A DNA stretch of 64,000 nucleotides from Aquimarina sp. MAR_2010_214. GTDB taxonomy: Bacteria > Bacteroidota > Bacteroidia > Flavobacteriales > Flavobacteriaceae. The DNA lies in the NCBI RefSeq assembly GCF_002846555.1, contig NZ_PJMS01000001.1:4154001-4218000 (forward strand), given 5' to 3'. Numbering within the stretch: position 1 is the stretch's first letter; every line of letters begins with the position of its first letter. Under the pieces are notes generated by a model, which saw only the letters and a program-made list of their open reading frames with translations, was not told the origin of the DNA and ran no database searches. Shown here in pieces: positions 45,305 to 53,605 of this stretch. The position numbers and the translations under genes were made by a program.

Positions 45305-45835
45305 ATGAAACCAAAACTAATCATCTTGTCTGACCTATGGGGAAAGAAAAAATCAGATTGGATTGATTATTATATCAAAGAGCTTCAAGATCATTTTGTT
45401 TTACAATATTATGACTGTTGTGAATTAGGAGCGATAGAAACATCTACATACACAGAAGAACATCTTCATAAACAATTTATTAATGGAGGAATAGATCGAG
45501 CGGTACAAAACTTACTTACACTTGAGAAAGGAAAAATACATATAATCGCTTTTAGTATTGGTGGGGTCATTGGTTGGAAATCTGCTATAAAAAATCTGAA
45601 TGTATTATCATTATATGCCGTTTCATCAACCAGATTACGATATGAGATCAATAAGCCCAAAGCGAAAATGAAGCTCTATTTTGGAGAAGATGATCCTTAT
45701 ATCCCTAAAAGGGAATGGTATGATATGATGAATCTTGATGTTATTATAGAAAAAAAGAAAGAGCATCAACTATATATCGAACCAGAATTTGCTATACAAT
45801 TAAGCAATAGAATTATAACTAGTATACATTATTAA
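45305..45835 (+). CDS. Alpha/beta hydrolase-like protein, short
   Basis: The 176-aa protein has a small alpha/beta-hydrolase pattern: LIILSDLWG, IHIIAFSIGGVIGWKSA with a Ser in the nucleophile elbow (x-S-x-G-G), an acid-loop candidate YFGEDDPYIP and a final His candidate (KKKEHQLYIEPEF). It is shorter than typical family members, and the canonical first Gly of GxSxG is replaced (AFSIGG). Activity is uncertain. Confidence 0.65.
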   Translation: MKPKLIILSDLWGKKKSDWIDYYIKELQDHFVLQYYDCCELGAIETSTYTEEHLHKQFINGGIDRAVQNLLTLEKGKIHIIAFSIGGVIGWKSAIKNLNVLSLYAVSSTRLRYEINKPKAKMKLYFGEDDPYIPKREWYDMMNLDVIIEKKKEHQLYIEPEFAIQLSNRIITSIHY

Positions 45836-45844
45836 AAAATAAAA

Positions 45845-45873
45845 AAAGCCTCACAATACAATATTGTAAGGCT
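45845..45873. terminator. Bidirectional terminator
   Basis: AAGCCTCACAATA and TATTGTAAGGCTT pair with one mismatch, with A and T runs, between the converging hydrolase-like and endonuclease genes. Confidence 0.8.
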
Positions 45874-45895
45874 TCGGTAATTACACTTAAAAAAA

Positions 45896-48469
45896 TTATT
45901 TAATCATTATTTTTTCTGAAATACTTCGATTTCCATCAGATATTGTTACAAAATAAATTCCTGATGTTATTCCTTCTAAAGAAATTTTGTTATCGGTTAC
46001 TACTCCTGATTTTATTATGCTGCCTTGCATGTTGGTCAACGTAAAATTACTGTCACGATCATCTTTCAAACTAATTTGAACATAAGTTGTAGCTGGATTA
46101 GGGTAGACTCTAGCCAAAAACACTTTATCTTCCTGTTCTAATTTTCCGTCAATTTTTATTGATGACGCTCCTTTTGCTCCTGTTGTTGATCCTATATTCA
46201 CAGTATAATCTTCTACTTCTCCATATCCAAAAGTCTCGCAAGATGTTGGCGCTCCATTCCACTTCATAGCAACTCGCATTCTGGTATTTCCAGACGTTGC
46301 TGTTGATGGTACATCAAAATTATATGATAGATTACCAGTATCTGATGTCGATCCACTTACTACTTTTTCAGCTCCTTCAAAAGTTCCGTTTTTATTAAAA
46401 TCAATCCACACTCCCCAATGTTCTGTGTAAGATGCACTTGCAAATCCAACACTTAATACAATAGTATTAGCCCCATAGCTTAGATTTGCTATTTGAGAAA
46501 TAAAATCACCATAACCAGCATTAGCTAATGTGGTGTTAGAGATTCCTCCTATTCCTACATAATCAATATACTCATATTTTACAGTATTCCCTTTTGACAG
46601 GCAGTAAGAAATCACCGTATCCAGAGTGGTTACTGCAACAGAATTACTTAATACAGAAGTATTTCCGACAGCATCAAATGCAGATATCTTAAATGTATAA
46701 TTCGTTCCTGTGGTTAAGCCAGACACATTATAAGTGCTTCCGGTAGTAGTTGTGAGTACTGTTCCATTTTGGTAAATCGTATATCCAGTAACCCCAATAT
46801 TATCGGTAGAAGCTGTCCAGGAAAGTTGTGTGCTATTTTTTGTAATATTAGAAGCCATTACATTACCAGGAATCGTTGGTGCTTCAGTATCTGAACCTGT
46901 ATTACCTCCTCCACTGAATGTATGCTTTCCCAGGCCATCAAAGGTATTACGAGGATATGAATTCCACTCAGATGTAGTATACGTTGAAGATGGTGATGAC
47001 ACTTCAGTTTTTCTTTGTAGAGTAGCATCCTTAGCAAAATTTGACGATCCTCCATTAAAAGTCCCTACTATATCTATTAAAACTCCATTTTTAAATAGCC
47101 CTACAGGATCATTACCATTAAAACTTAATTCTGAAGCCCCTGAAACCAAATCTGCTTCATTTTTAATAGTATTCGAAGCAGAACTATTAGCTGCTACATA
47201 AACATCGTTATTTGCTAAAACACCTGAAAGACTCAATCCTCCGGACCATGATCCAGAACCATTAGTTTGTCTTTTGATTACATATTCAGAAAGGTTAACC
47301 GATACTCCTGTGAAATTTGCAATTTCTAAAGCTTTATTATTCGAAGACCCTTCTATATATTCAGAAAAAAATAATGCTGTAGCATTACCGCCGGGTGAAG
47401 TGTTTTGAGTAGTGACACTAATCGTAGTACTTGCGGTAGATCTATTGCCTGCTGCATCTTTTGCCTTTACATAAAATGAATACGTAGTGTTGGCCGTTAA
47501 TCCAGAAACAATATAATTTGTTGTCGTTGTAGCGCTTAAAAATGTTCCATTCCTAAATACATCATATCCTGTTACCTCGACATTATCTGTAGATGCTCCC
47601 CAAGATAAGTTTGTAGAGATTTGAGTAGTATTTGCAGCAATCAGATTTGCAGGAATACTTGGAGCAACAGTATCACTACCTCCTGTATTCCCAAATCTAT
47701 CTTCGGCTTGAGGTCCGCCCCAAATTTGTGTAGCAAATGCAGGATTATCAATAAATGGATTTCTGTTACCCTGTATATTTTCAAGAATTGGATTACGTTG
47801 TAATTCTAATGGTGAGACAGGGTCCTCGGCATTCCACTCTAAAAATAACTGCAACATATTATTATCACTTGAAGCTGCTACTCCTACTCCAACATTTTTT
47901 GGTAAACAACGATTATTATAACGTATATACATATACATCATCATTCGAGCTACATCTCCTTTCCATTCATCACCAGGATACCAATGTCCTTGAGAAGTAG
48001 ATCCTGAATTACCCGATCCATCAGCAAATTTTCTATTTCCTCTGGATGAATTACGCTGTACATCTGCTGGTCGCAAGTGATGAGCATCTGCTCCTGGACC
48101 AGATGTTCCAAGGTTAGGATTACCCAATGATTTCGGATACACATGCTCTCTGTTCCAATCCGTAGAACCTCCCCCATTGTTATTGACTCCTCTTGTCCTG
48201 TCTGTATTAGAATTTCCATCAGTATCACTATACCCATAAATTAAAATAACCTTTGAAGGATCAGAAGGTTCTAAATCTGTCTGCTTTAATGCATTCCAAA
48301 CTCCAGGAGTATAACTAAGAAATGTAGTGTGCGTATTGGTCACTTTATCAACCAGTTCATTTTTTAATGCCGTTCCAGATAAAGTAAGATTTACATCACT
48401 ATAATATGATGGTATTTGACTATATCCTATAACAGGTATAGCCAATAATAAGAGAAATAACTTTTTCAT
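45896..48469 (-). CDS. Secreted endonuclease I with FN3, LTD, GEVED and T9SS domains
   Basis: The 857-aa protein has a signal peptide (LFLLLLAIPVIGYSQ) and an endonuclease I (NucM/EndA-like) domain with WNREHVYPKS and GADAHHLRPAD (residues about 20-260). Two fibronectin type III domains flank a lamin-tail domain (ALFFSEYIEGSSNNKALEIANFTG). A GEVED domain (HWGVWIDFNKNGTFEGAEKV...GEVEDYTVNIG) and a T9SS type A tail (RVYPNPATTYVQISL...GIYFVTISDGNRSISEKIMIK) close it. It is an extracellular nuclease for DNA scavenging or biofilm DNA turnover. Confidence 0.93.
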   Translation of the reverse strand: MKKLFLLLLAIPVIGYSQIPSYYSDVNLTLSGTALKNELVDKVTNTHTTFLSYTPGVWNALKQTDLEPSDPSKVILIYGYSDTDGNSNTDRTRGVNNNGGGSTDWNREHVYPKSLGNPNLGTSGPGADAHHLRPADVQRNSSRGNRKFADGSGNSGSTSQGHWYPGDEWKGDVARMMMYMYIRYNNRCLPKNVGVGVAASSDNNMLQLFLEWNAEDPVSPLELQRNPILENIQGNRNPFIDNPAFATQIWGGPQAEDRFGNTGGSDTVAPSIPANLIAANTTQISTNLSWGASTDNVEVTGYDVFRNGTFLSATTTTNYIVSGLTANTTYSFYVKAKDAAGNRSTASTTISVTTQNTSPGGNATALFFSEYIEGSSNNKALEIANFTGVSVNLSEYVIKRQTNGSGSWSGGLSLSGVLANNDVYVAANSSASNTIKNEADLVSGASELSFNGNDPVGLFKNGVLIDIVGTFNGGSSNFAKDATLQRKTEVSSPSSTYTTSEWNSYPRNTFDGLGKHTFSGGGNTGSDTEAPTIPGNVMASNITKNSTQLSWTASTDNIGVTGYTIYQNGTVLTTTTGSTYNVSGLTTGTNYTFKISAFDAVGNTSVLSNSVAVTTLDTVISYCLSKGNTVKYEYIDYVGIGGISNTTLANAGYGDFISQIANLSYGANTIVLSVGFASASYTEHWGVWIDFNKNGTFEGAEKVVSGSTSDTGNLSYNFDVPSTATSGNTRMRVAMKWNGAPTSCETFGYGEVEDYTVNIGSTTGAKGASSIKIDGKLEQEDKVFLARVYPNPATTYVQISLKDDRDSNFTLTNMQGSIIKSGVVTDNKISLEGITSGIYFVTISDGNRSISEKIMIK

Positions 48470-48898
48470 AATATTGTAAGTTAGTTTATTAAGTATGATT
48501 TAATGATTTTCGAATCTAAAGTTATTTTATTAAACCTACTATAGTAAAACGTTATCAAATCGTTACATAGTATGTTGACAATCTACTATTTACTCATAAA
48601 AAACATTCAATTCACTATAATTCAACCAATTGCCAATCCTAACGAGTGTTAATAAGTTATTTCTTACAAAAAAATCAATGTAAATTCCTTCAAAAAACAA
48701 GAAAAACGTGAATATGATTTTCATACGTATTACCAATACTATTTTGAAATCTTAAGGTTTTTAGTACTAAAATTATTCTTTGACGATTTAATTTAAAGTT
48801 ATGAAACAGGATGAATCCCTTACATATTTAGAGGTTTTAATGTAATTGATTTACAGTATTTTAAATTAAATTTAAGCATAACTTAAATATAATATACG
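48470..48898. other. Intergenic region upstream of the Cys-rich peptide genes
   Basis: The 429-bp AT-rich gap lies between the divergent endonuclease and first Cys-rich peptide genes and should hold both promoters. I see no gene beyond a 14-codon mini-ORF at 48801-48845, which I do not credit. The last 34 bp (TTTAAG...TAACTTAAATATA..TATAC) recur in close form before the third peptide gene. Confidence 0.5.
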
Positions 48899-49084
48899 AT
48901 GAAAAAAATCTTAGATGTAACAGGAGTTCAAAAATTAAGTAAAGATCAACAACAGAATATTAAAGGAGCATGGGGACGTGCAACTTGTTGCCCAAGTGGG
49001 AGAGGGTGCCTTATTAGCTTTGGAAATCAAAGTTTTTGTGAACCTGGTCGTTGTGATCGTTGGGGACGTTGTATCTTTTACTAA
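48899..49084 (+). CDS. Leader-type six-Cys secreted peptide 1 (bacteriocin/RiPP-like)
   Basis: The 61-aa peptide has a leader with TGVQKLSKDQQQNIKG (residues 8-23) and a core opening AWGRATCC. The core contains six Cys in the pattern CC-x5-C-x9-C-x4-C-x5-C. The leader resembles LSK..QQ..I-G-G leaders of Bacteroidetes bacteriocin-like precursors, with KGA at the expected cleavage point in place of GG. The core is basic (several Arg) and disulfide-capable, and looks like a small defensin or knottin. No processing protease, transporter or immunity gene is adjacent. It is the first of three tandem paralogues and has its own terminator. Confidence 0.72.
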   Translation: MKKILDVTGVQKLSKDQQQNIKGAWGRATCCPSGRGCLISFGNQSFCEPGRCDRWGRCIFY

Positions 49085-49102
49085 GAATACTTATAACCAT
49101 AT

Positions 49103-49132
49103 AAAAGACAGACTTTCGAGTTTGTCTTTTTT
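49103..49132 (+). terminator. Terminator after Cys-rich peptide gene 1
   Basis: AAAAGACAGACT pairs with AGTTTGTCTTTT (one G-U) around TTCG and is followed by T run, 18 nt after the stop codon. Peptide gene 1 thus seems to be its own transcript. Confidence 0.8.
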
Positions 49133-49206
49133 GGTCATTAACAGTTCTAATCCTACAATACTTTTTTACAAACTTGAATTATTAACTTTTTTAAATATTT
49201 CGTATC

Positions 49207-49395
49207 ATGAAAAATATCATAAATCTAACAGGAGTCCAAAAACTATCCAAAAAAGAACAACAAGACATCAAAGGTTCTTGGGGTCGCAGAGTTTATTGTA
49301 AAGGTCCGAGACAATGTTGTTTTCGTCTTGCTAACGGATCAGAATTTTGCGATTATGGATATTGCCAATCTAATGGAAGTTGCATGTGGGCATAG
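49207..49395 (+). CDS. Leader-type six-Cys secreted peptide 2
   Basis: The 62-aa paralogue of peptide 1 has leader TGVQKLSKKEQQDIKG and core SWGRRVYC. The Cys pattern is C-x5-CC-x9-C-x4-C-x5-C, so the adjacent pair has moved by one position while the C-terminal FC-x4-C-x5-C-MWA part is kept. KGS replaces GG at the leader end. Codon choices in the leader differ from genes 1 and 3, so it is the older or more diverged copy. Confidence 0.72.
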   Translation: MKNIINLTGVQKLSKKEQQDIKGSWGRRVYCKGPRQCCFRLANGSEFCDYGYCQSNGSCMWA

Positions 49396-49422
49396 CTTCA
49401 CAAAAATGTAATATTATTTAAC

Positions 49423-49455
49423 ACTTTAAAAAACTGACTCACAACATTTTAAAGT
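49423..49455. repeat. Inverted repeat between Cys-rich peptide genes 2 and 3
   Basis: ACTTTAAAA and TTTTAAAGT form a perfect 9-bp stem with a 15-nt loop. No T run follows, so it may be an operator or a weak terminator. Confidence 0.35.
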
Positions 49456-49486
49456 ATATTTAAATACTAACTTAAATATATATACA

Positions 49487-49663
49487 ATGAAAAGTATTTT
49501 AGAATTAACAGGAGTTCAAAAATTAAGTAAAGATCAACAACAACAAATTAAAGGAACATGGGGACGTGCCACCTGTTGTGGACCAAAAAAGTGTCGTGTT
49601 CCTGGAACAAGTTTTTGTGATTATGGATATTGCCGATCTAACGGAAGTTGTATGTGGGCATAA
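49487..49663 (+). CDS. Leader-type six-Cys secreted peptide 3 (mosaic of 1 and 2)
   Basis: This 58-aa ORF starts at ATG 49487 and ends with TAA at 49663. Leader TGVQKLSKDQQQQIKG and core start TWGRATCC match peptide 1 nearly base for base. The end FCDYGYCRSNGSCMWA matches peptide 2. The Cys pattern is CC-x4-C-x7-C-x4-C-x5-C. Its upstream 34 bp also match those of gene 1. It therefore looks like a recombinant of its two neighbours. KGT stands at the leader end. Function is unknown; a secreted antimicrobial or signalling peptide is the simplest reading. Confidence 0.72.
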   Translation: MKSILELTGVQKLSKDQQQQIKGTWGRATCCGPKKCRVPGTSFCDYGYCRSNGSCMWA

Positions 49664-49698
49664 CTAAAAAACAATAATATTACTGTAAAATTGTAATC

Positions 49699-49730
49699 AA
49701 AGGATGTGCCTAAAAAGCCATCCTTTTTTT
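49699..49730 (+). terminator. Terminator after Cys-rich peptide gene 3
   Basis: AAAGGATG and CATCCTTT form the stem and T7 follows, 36 nt after the stop codon of peptide 3. Confidence 0.75.
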
Positions 49731-49769
49731 AATAATAATGAAATTGCTCCATATATTTTTACCCGTTGA

Positions 49770-49931
49770 TTAAAAAATCCATATGTCAGTATTCAAAAAA
49801 TTTATAAATCAGTATACCACGACATATATGAAACATTGTTTAAATATCATGAAGTTGATGAGGTAAAAATCTTAATTGAAAATAAAGGAAAAAATACTTG
49901 TTATTATAGCTACAAAAAAGTAACAACTTAA
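49770..49931 (+). pseudogene. ORF relic without start codon
   Basis: In the 340-bp gap 49664-50005 one frame is open for 53 codons and reads like protein (SVYHDIYETLFKYHEVDEV then KILIENKGKN) before TAA at 49931. No start codon is present and a stop lies just upstream. It is probably the 3' end of a lost gene, family unknown. Confidence 0.3.
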
Positions 49932-50005
49932 AACTAGGTTAGAAATTCATTAAGTATAAAATCTTATCTTTAACTTATGTAAACCATGCATCATAACAAA
50001 CATTT

Positions 50006-50539
50006 ATGAAAAAAAGAACGCACATAATATTTCTGGCTATTTTTTTAACTTTTTTGTCTTGCGCTAAAAATAAAAAAGACGAAAAAAATGAGTTTCCTAA
50101 GAATGAAATTTCTAAAACTTGGAATAATTTCTTGAACGCATTAGACTCGAATAGAAAAAAGGATTTTAAAGAGTTATCTGGTAAAAAAATACGTTGTTAT
50201 TTATGTTTGGAAAATACATTGGCTGAACAAAAAGAGATAGAAGTTCTGAAAAACAATGATTCTTTGTGGTATGACAAAATTTACGATGAATTGATTTACA
50301 TTCCAATTGATAGTTTTCTGAAAAAGGATTTTGATTTGATTTTTAATCCTGAATTTGTGAACGCTCTAAAAGAAAAAAAAACCATATTTCATAAAAGAAT
50401 TATAGATGGAATCGAATATTATGAAGTTTTAGTGACGACAACAGAACCTACTTTAGACCACGAAGGGGGGCAACATAATTTTCAATTTAAAAAAATTAAT
50501 GGAAAATGGAAACTTAATGGAATAGAAACAATACCTTAA
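50006..50539 (+). CDS. Putative lipoprotein of unknown function, 177 aa
   Basis: The protein has a lipoprotein signal (IIFLAIFLTFLSCAKNKK, lipobox FLSC). A soluble domain follows (SKTWNNFLNALDSNRKKDFKELSGKKIRCYLCLENTL...) with a late GGQHNFQFKKINGKWKLNGI that resembles NTF2-like or DUF4348-type ends. I cannot name a family. AT-rich, relic-bearing DNA on both sides suggests an accessory gene. Confidence 0.72.
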   Translation: MKKRTHIIFLAIFLTFLSCAKNKKDEKNEFPKNEISKTWNNFLNALDSNRKKDFKELSGKKIRCYLCLENTLAEQKEIEVLKNNDSLWYDKIYDELIYIPIDSFLKKDFDLIFNPEFVNALKEKKTIFHKRIIDGIEYYEVLVTTTEPTLDHEGGQHNFQFKKINGKWKLNGIETIP

Positions 50540-50540
50540 A

Positions 50541-50711
50541 AATCATCTAAAACAACGTGTCCTAGGCAAGGCTCTTTCACTAAACCATTACGCCTACAAA
50601 ATATGCATCGTAATTGTTCTCGTTCAATATCCGGAACATAAATCTCTGAAAAAAAAGAAGATACAAAAGTGGTTGGCTAAAAAATATACTGACTTAGAAA
50701 CAGTAAATTAA
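50541..50711 (+). pseudogene. ORF relic in 410-bp gap
   Basis: Between 50540 and 50951 a frame without a start codon reads ALSLNHYAYKICIVIVLVQ then YPEHKSLKKKKIQKWLAKKY to a stop at 50711. A second short frame nearby reads YNSLDYIHKKKKYKPSGLAS. Both look protein-like but broken. The rest of the gap shows nothing I can support. Confidence 0.25.
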
Positions 50712-50951
50712 AACGGATTTATAATTCTCTGGATTACATTCATAAAAAAAAGAAATACAAACCTTCTGGTTTAGCATCTTAATATATCAAAAAACTTATC
50801 TAAGGAAGAGTATAAATTACAATAACGCTTGTTAACATCATAAATAAAAAGCGTGGTTCGAGCATAAATAATAAAAAAGTAAGAAACACTATAGAATAAA
50901 ACACAACTGCCCTTGAGGTTTGCAACATTTGCTATATTGTCTGTTGTAACA

Positions 50952-51578
50952 CTAAAAAAATTCTGGCAATAATTTTTTAAATTCCTTTTGTCCCAAAGGT
51001 GTAAGAAATGGGTATAGCATGCTTAAGAGTGTATTTACTTGATTGTCTAGATGGTTTGAGTTAAATTTATCAAAGTATAGCCTCGTAGAATATAACCATG
51101 TATTCCCATAACTAATCATTCTTTCTGCCAAAAAACGATATTCCAATTCAAAAGATGGGTCTCTCATCAAATTTTGTTTTTTCATTTTTTCAAATAGTAA
51201 AAAACAACCTGTGATTCTGTTTTTATATACTTCTTGAAAATGTTTTTTCACCTTTTCACTTACAGTTAAGAGGTAATATAAATCTGTCCAGAAAAACTTA
51301 TAATCAATCATTCTCTTCATGCTTTGTTCAATATCGCTCCTAATTTGAATTATTGACACTTCAATATTTTTTAGATTCTTTATTCTTTCATCAAATTCTG
51401 TAACCATTTCAAAATATAAAGCCTCAAAAATATCCTCTCGCTTTTTATAATGGTAATTTAAATTTCCTGAACTCATATCTAGTTTTAAGGCAATCATTCT
51501 TATAGTCACTTGACTGTAGCCTTTTTCATTAAACAAAGTTCTGGCGACCTCTAAGATCAATTTCTTTTTTTTATTCAT
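50952..51578 (-). CDS. TetR/AcrR family transcriptional repressor
   Basis: The 208-aa protein has the TetR HTH at the N-terminus (KLILEVARTLFNEKGYSQVTIRMIALKLDMSSGNLNYHYKKREDIFEALY). A helical ligand-binding domain follows (FWTDLYYLLTVSEKVKKHFQEVY). It is divergent from an alpha/beta hydrolase gene by 54 bp. That gap holds a 21-bp direct repeat whose first copy overlaps this gene's start codon, so autorepression and control of the hydrolase are likely. Confidence 0.88.
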   Translation of the reverse strand: MNKKKKLILEVARTLFNEKGYSQVTIRMIALKLDMSSGNLNYHYKKREDIFEALYFEMVTEFDERIKNLKNIEVSIIQIRSDIEQSMKRMIDYKFFWTDLYYLLTVSEKVKKHFQEVYKNRITGCFLLFEKMKKQNLMRDPSFELEYRFLAERMISYGNTWLYSTRLYFDKFNSNHLDNQVNTLLSMLYPFLTPLGQKEFKKLLPEFF

Positions 51579-51625
51579 TAGTAAACTTGTCCTAAAAAAA
51601 TATTATTAGTAAACTTGTCCTAAAA
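51577..51625. promoter_or_regulatory. Operator-like 21-bp direct repeats between TetR and hydrolase genes
   Basis: A 21-bp sequence containing AGTAAACTTGTCCTAAA occurs exactly at 51577-51597 and 51605-51625, a 28-bp period. The first copy covers the tetR-family start codon, the second ends 8 bp before the hydrolase ATG. The likely binder is the adjacent TetR protein. Confidence 0.6.
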
Positions 51626-51632
51626 TTACAAA

Positions 51633-52490
51633 ATGAAATCATTATACAACTCAGAATTCGGAAAAAATGAAATACTAAATCTTTATAATGAGAAATTAGA
51701 TGGTTTAGAAATAGAATTTGAAGACAAGGTTATTGATACCAATTTTGGAAAAACTAATATTATTATAGTTGGTGATTCAACAAAACCACCGTTACTTTTA
51801 GTTCATGGGTCTAACGGTTGCGCTCCCATTGCTTTAGAAACCTACCCTACTCTTTATAAAGATTTTCAGGTATTTGCTATAGATGTACTGGCGCAGCCTA
51901 ATAAAAGCGCAGAAACTAGGTTAAGTATGAAAGATAATAGTTATGGTTTATGGATAAACAACCTTATAAGCCAACTAGAATTAAAAAATGTAACTATGGT
52001 TGGTTTCTCATTCGGTGGTCTAATAATTCTCAAAACTTTGATTGAAAATCAAAACAATATAAAAGAAGTGATCTTATCTGCACCTGCTTTTATTGTTAAT
52101 GGAAATCCTATTATTGCTTTATTCAAAGTATTTATTCCTATGAAACGATATATAAAAACCAAAAACACAAAATATCTAGAAAAATTCTTGGATGTTCTTT
52201 TTTCTGAAAAAGATGAATTTGCTCTTAGATACTTATCAAAAGTATTTCTATATTTTAATATGGACTTCACTCCTATTCCAATAATAAAAAAGGAAGAAGC
52301 ACAATTGATAAAAACTCCAATTACCATAATTGCTGCAAAAAGAGATATTATGTTTCCTGGTAAAAAAATGATTAAACGGGCAAACAATATTTTTCCTTCT
52401 TTAAAAAATACTGTTTTACTAGAAAATTCGAAACACGTCCTAAACAGAATTGATAATACGAAAATTGAAAAATTGATAATGAAAAAATAA
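51633..52490 (+). CDS. Alpha/beta hydrolase
   Basis: The 285-aa protein has the hydrolase fold: PLLLVHGSNGCAPIALETYP (oxyanion HG motif), the nucleophile elbow MVGFSFGGLIIL (G-F-S-F-G), the acid region TIIAAKRDIMFPG (Asp) and the final His in ENSKHVLNRI. It would hydrolyse a small ester or related compound. The divergent TetR gene implies inducible expression, perhaps detoxification. Confidence 0.88.
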   Translation: MKSLYNSEFGKNEILNLYNEKLDGLEIEFEDKVIDTNFGKTNIIIVGDSTKPPLLLVHGSNGCAPIALETYPTLYKDFQVFAIDVLAQPNKSAETRLSMKDNSYGLWINNLISQLELKNVTMVGFSFGGLIILKTLIENQNNIKEVILSAPAFIVNGNPIIALFKVFIPMKRYIKTKNTKYLEKFLDVLFSEKDEFALRYLSKVFLYFNMDFTPIPIIKKEEAQLIKTPITIIAAKRDIMFPGKKMIKRANNIFPSLKNTVLLENSKHVLNRIDNTKIEKLIMKK

Positions 52491-52636
52491 TATATTACAA
52501 TAAAGTGGAAAATAATAGAGTTTTTAGTGCTTGACTCAAAAAACCTCTAAATTTAAAATTTCGGAGACTATTTTTAAGAAAAATTGTAGATTTAAAAAAG
52601 AAGTCGTCTTACATAATAATTTCGAAACACTCACAT

Positions 52637-53476
52637 ATGCCAATAGACAATATACCTGAATTATACATAAATAACCCAAAACTTAAACCAGAGCTTTTTG
52701 TATATGATTTTAAAATGACCGAAGATATCATTAAAACCAAGGTAAATTTAAATATGCACATGTTTAGTTTTTTACAAACCGGTAAGAAGCAAGTGCATTT
52801 TGCAGAGACTTCTGTTTTAGTCGATAATAAACAATCATTGCTCATAAAAAAAGGGAATTGTTTGTGGAGTGAATTACTAGACAAAGAAGAGATTTATTAT
52901 TGTAAGCTCTTTTTCTTTTCAGAACAGCGATTAAAAGAATTTTTAAGCAAGCATATCAAACATAAGGAACAACCCAAAGAAACGCCTTCATTTTTTGCCA
53001 TTGAAAATGATTCATATTTAACATCATACCTCAACTCATTATCAACAATTGCAACAGTACCTTCAGCACTTATTGATAATTTATTATCAGTGAAATTTGA
53101 AGAATTGTTAGTGTATTTAATTCATAAGTACAAGACTGTTTTCGAAAACTACTTAATGTCTTTAATAGCGCAAGAAGAAGTATCATCTTTCAAAAAAAGC
53201 GTTGAACAAAATATCCATTCTACACTTTCATTAGAAGAAATTGCCTTTTTATGCAATATGAGTCTTTCTACCTTTAAACGCCATTTTATAAAAGAGTACA
53301 AGGTATCACCAGGGAAATGGTTACGTGACAAACGGCTATTAAAAGCCAAAGAACTATTAGAAGATGGTACATTAAAATCATCAGATATTTATTTAGATTT
53401 AGGATATAGCAACCTATCTAATTTCAGTAGCGCTTTCAAAACCAAATTTGGAATGAGTCCTTCAGAGGTAAGATAA
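52637..53476 (+). CDS. AraC family transcriptional regulator
   Basis: The 279-aa protein has a C-terminal AraC double HTH (LSLEEIAFLCNMSLSTFKRHFIKEYKVSPGKWLRDKRLLKAKELL, SSDIYLDLGYSNLSNFSSAFKTKFGMSPSEVR). The N-terminal part (HMFSFLQTGKKQVHFAETSVLVDNKQSLLIKKGN) is of the exsA-like cupin type. It precedes the HbpS-like gene by 129 bp on the same strand and may regulate it. Confidence 0.88.
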   Translation: MPIDNIPELYINNPKLKPELFVYDFKMTEDIIKTKVNLNMHMFSFLQTGKKQVHFAETSVLVDNKQSLLIKKGNCLWSELLDKEEIYYCKLFFFSEQRLKEFLSKHIKHKEQPKETPSFFAIENDSYLTSYLNSLSTIATVPSALIDNLLSVKFEELLVYLIHKYKTVFENYLMSLIAQEEVSSFKKSVEQNIHSTLSLEEIAFLCNMSLSTFKRHFIKEYKVSPGKWLRDKRLLKAKELLEDGTLKSSDIYLDLGYSNLSNFSSAFKTKFGMSPSEVR

Positions 53477-53605
53477 GTACACTTTATTTAAAAAAATTAA
53501 GAAATGACCTTTTTTCACAACTAATTGAACTTTTCTCGTAAACGTTTAATTCCTTTCTATCGTATTTTTACAGTGCAATTATAAATAACAACAAAAAAAT
53601 ATATT

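Noticed and set aside
46830..47201. 123-aa plus-strand frame opposite the endonuclease gene
   Set aside because: It mirrors the lamin-tail and FN3 region of the real gene, with no signal or domain of its own.
48801..48845. 14-codon mini-ORF upstream of the first Cys-rich peptide
   Set aside because: Too short to judge, and not repeated before the other two copies.
48978..49301. 107-aa frame overlapping the first two Cys-rich peptide genes
   Set aside because: It crosses a terminator and runs through both peptide genes in another frame; the peptides in their own frames are conserved between copies, this one is not.
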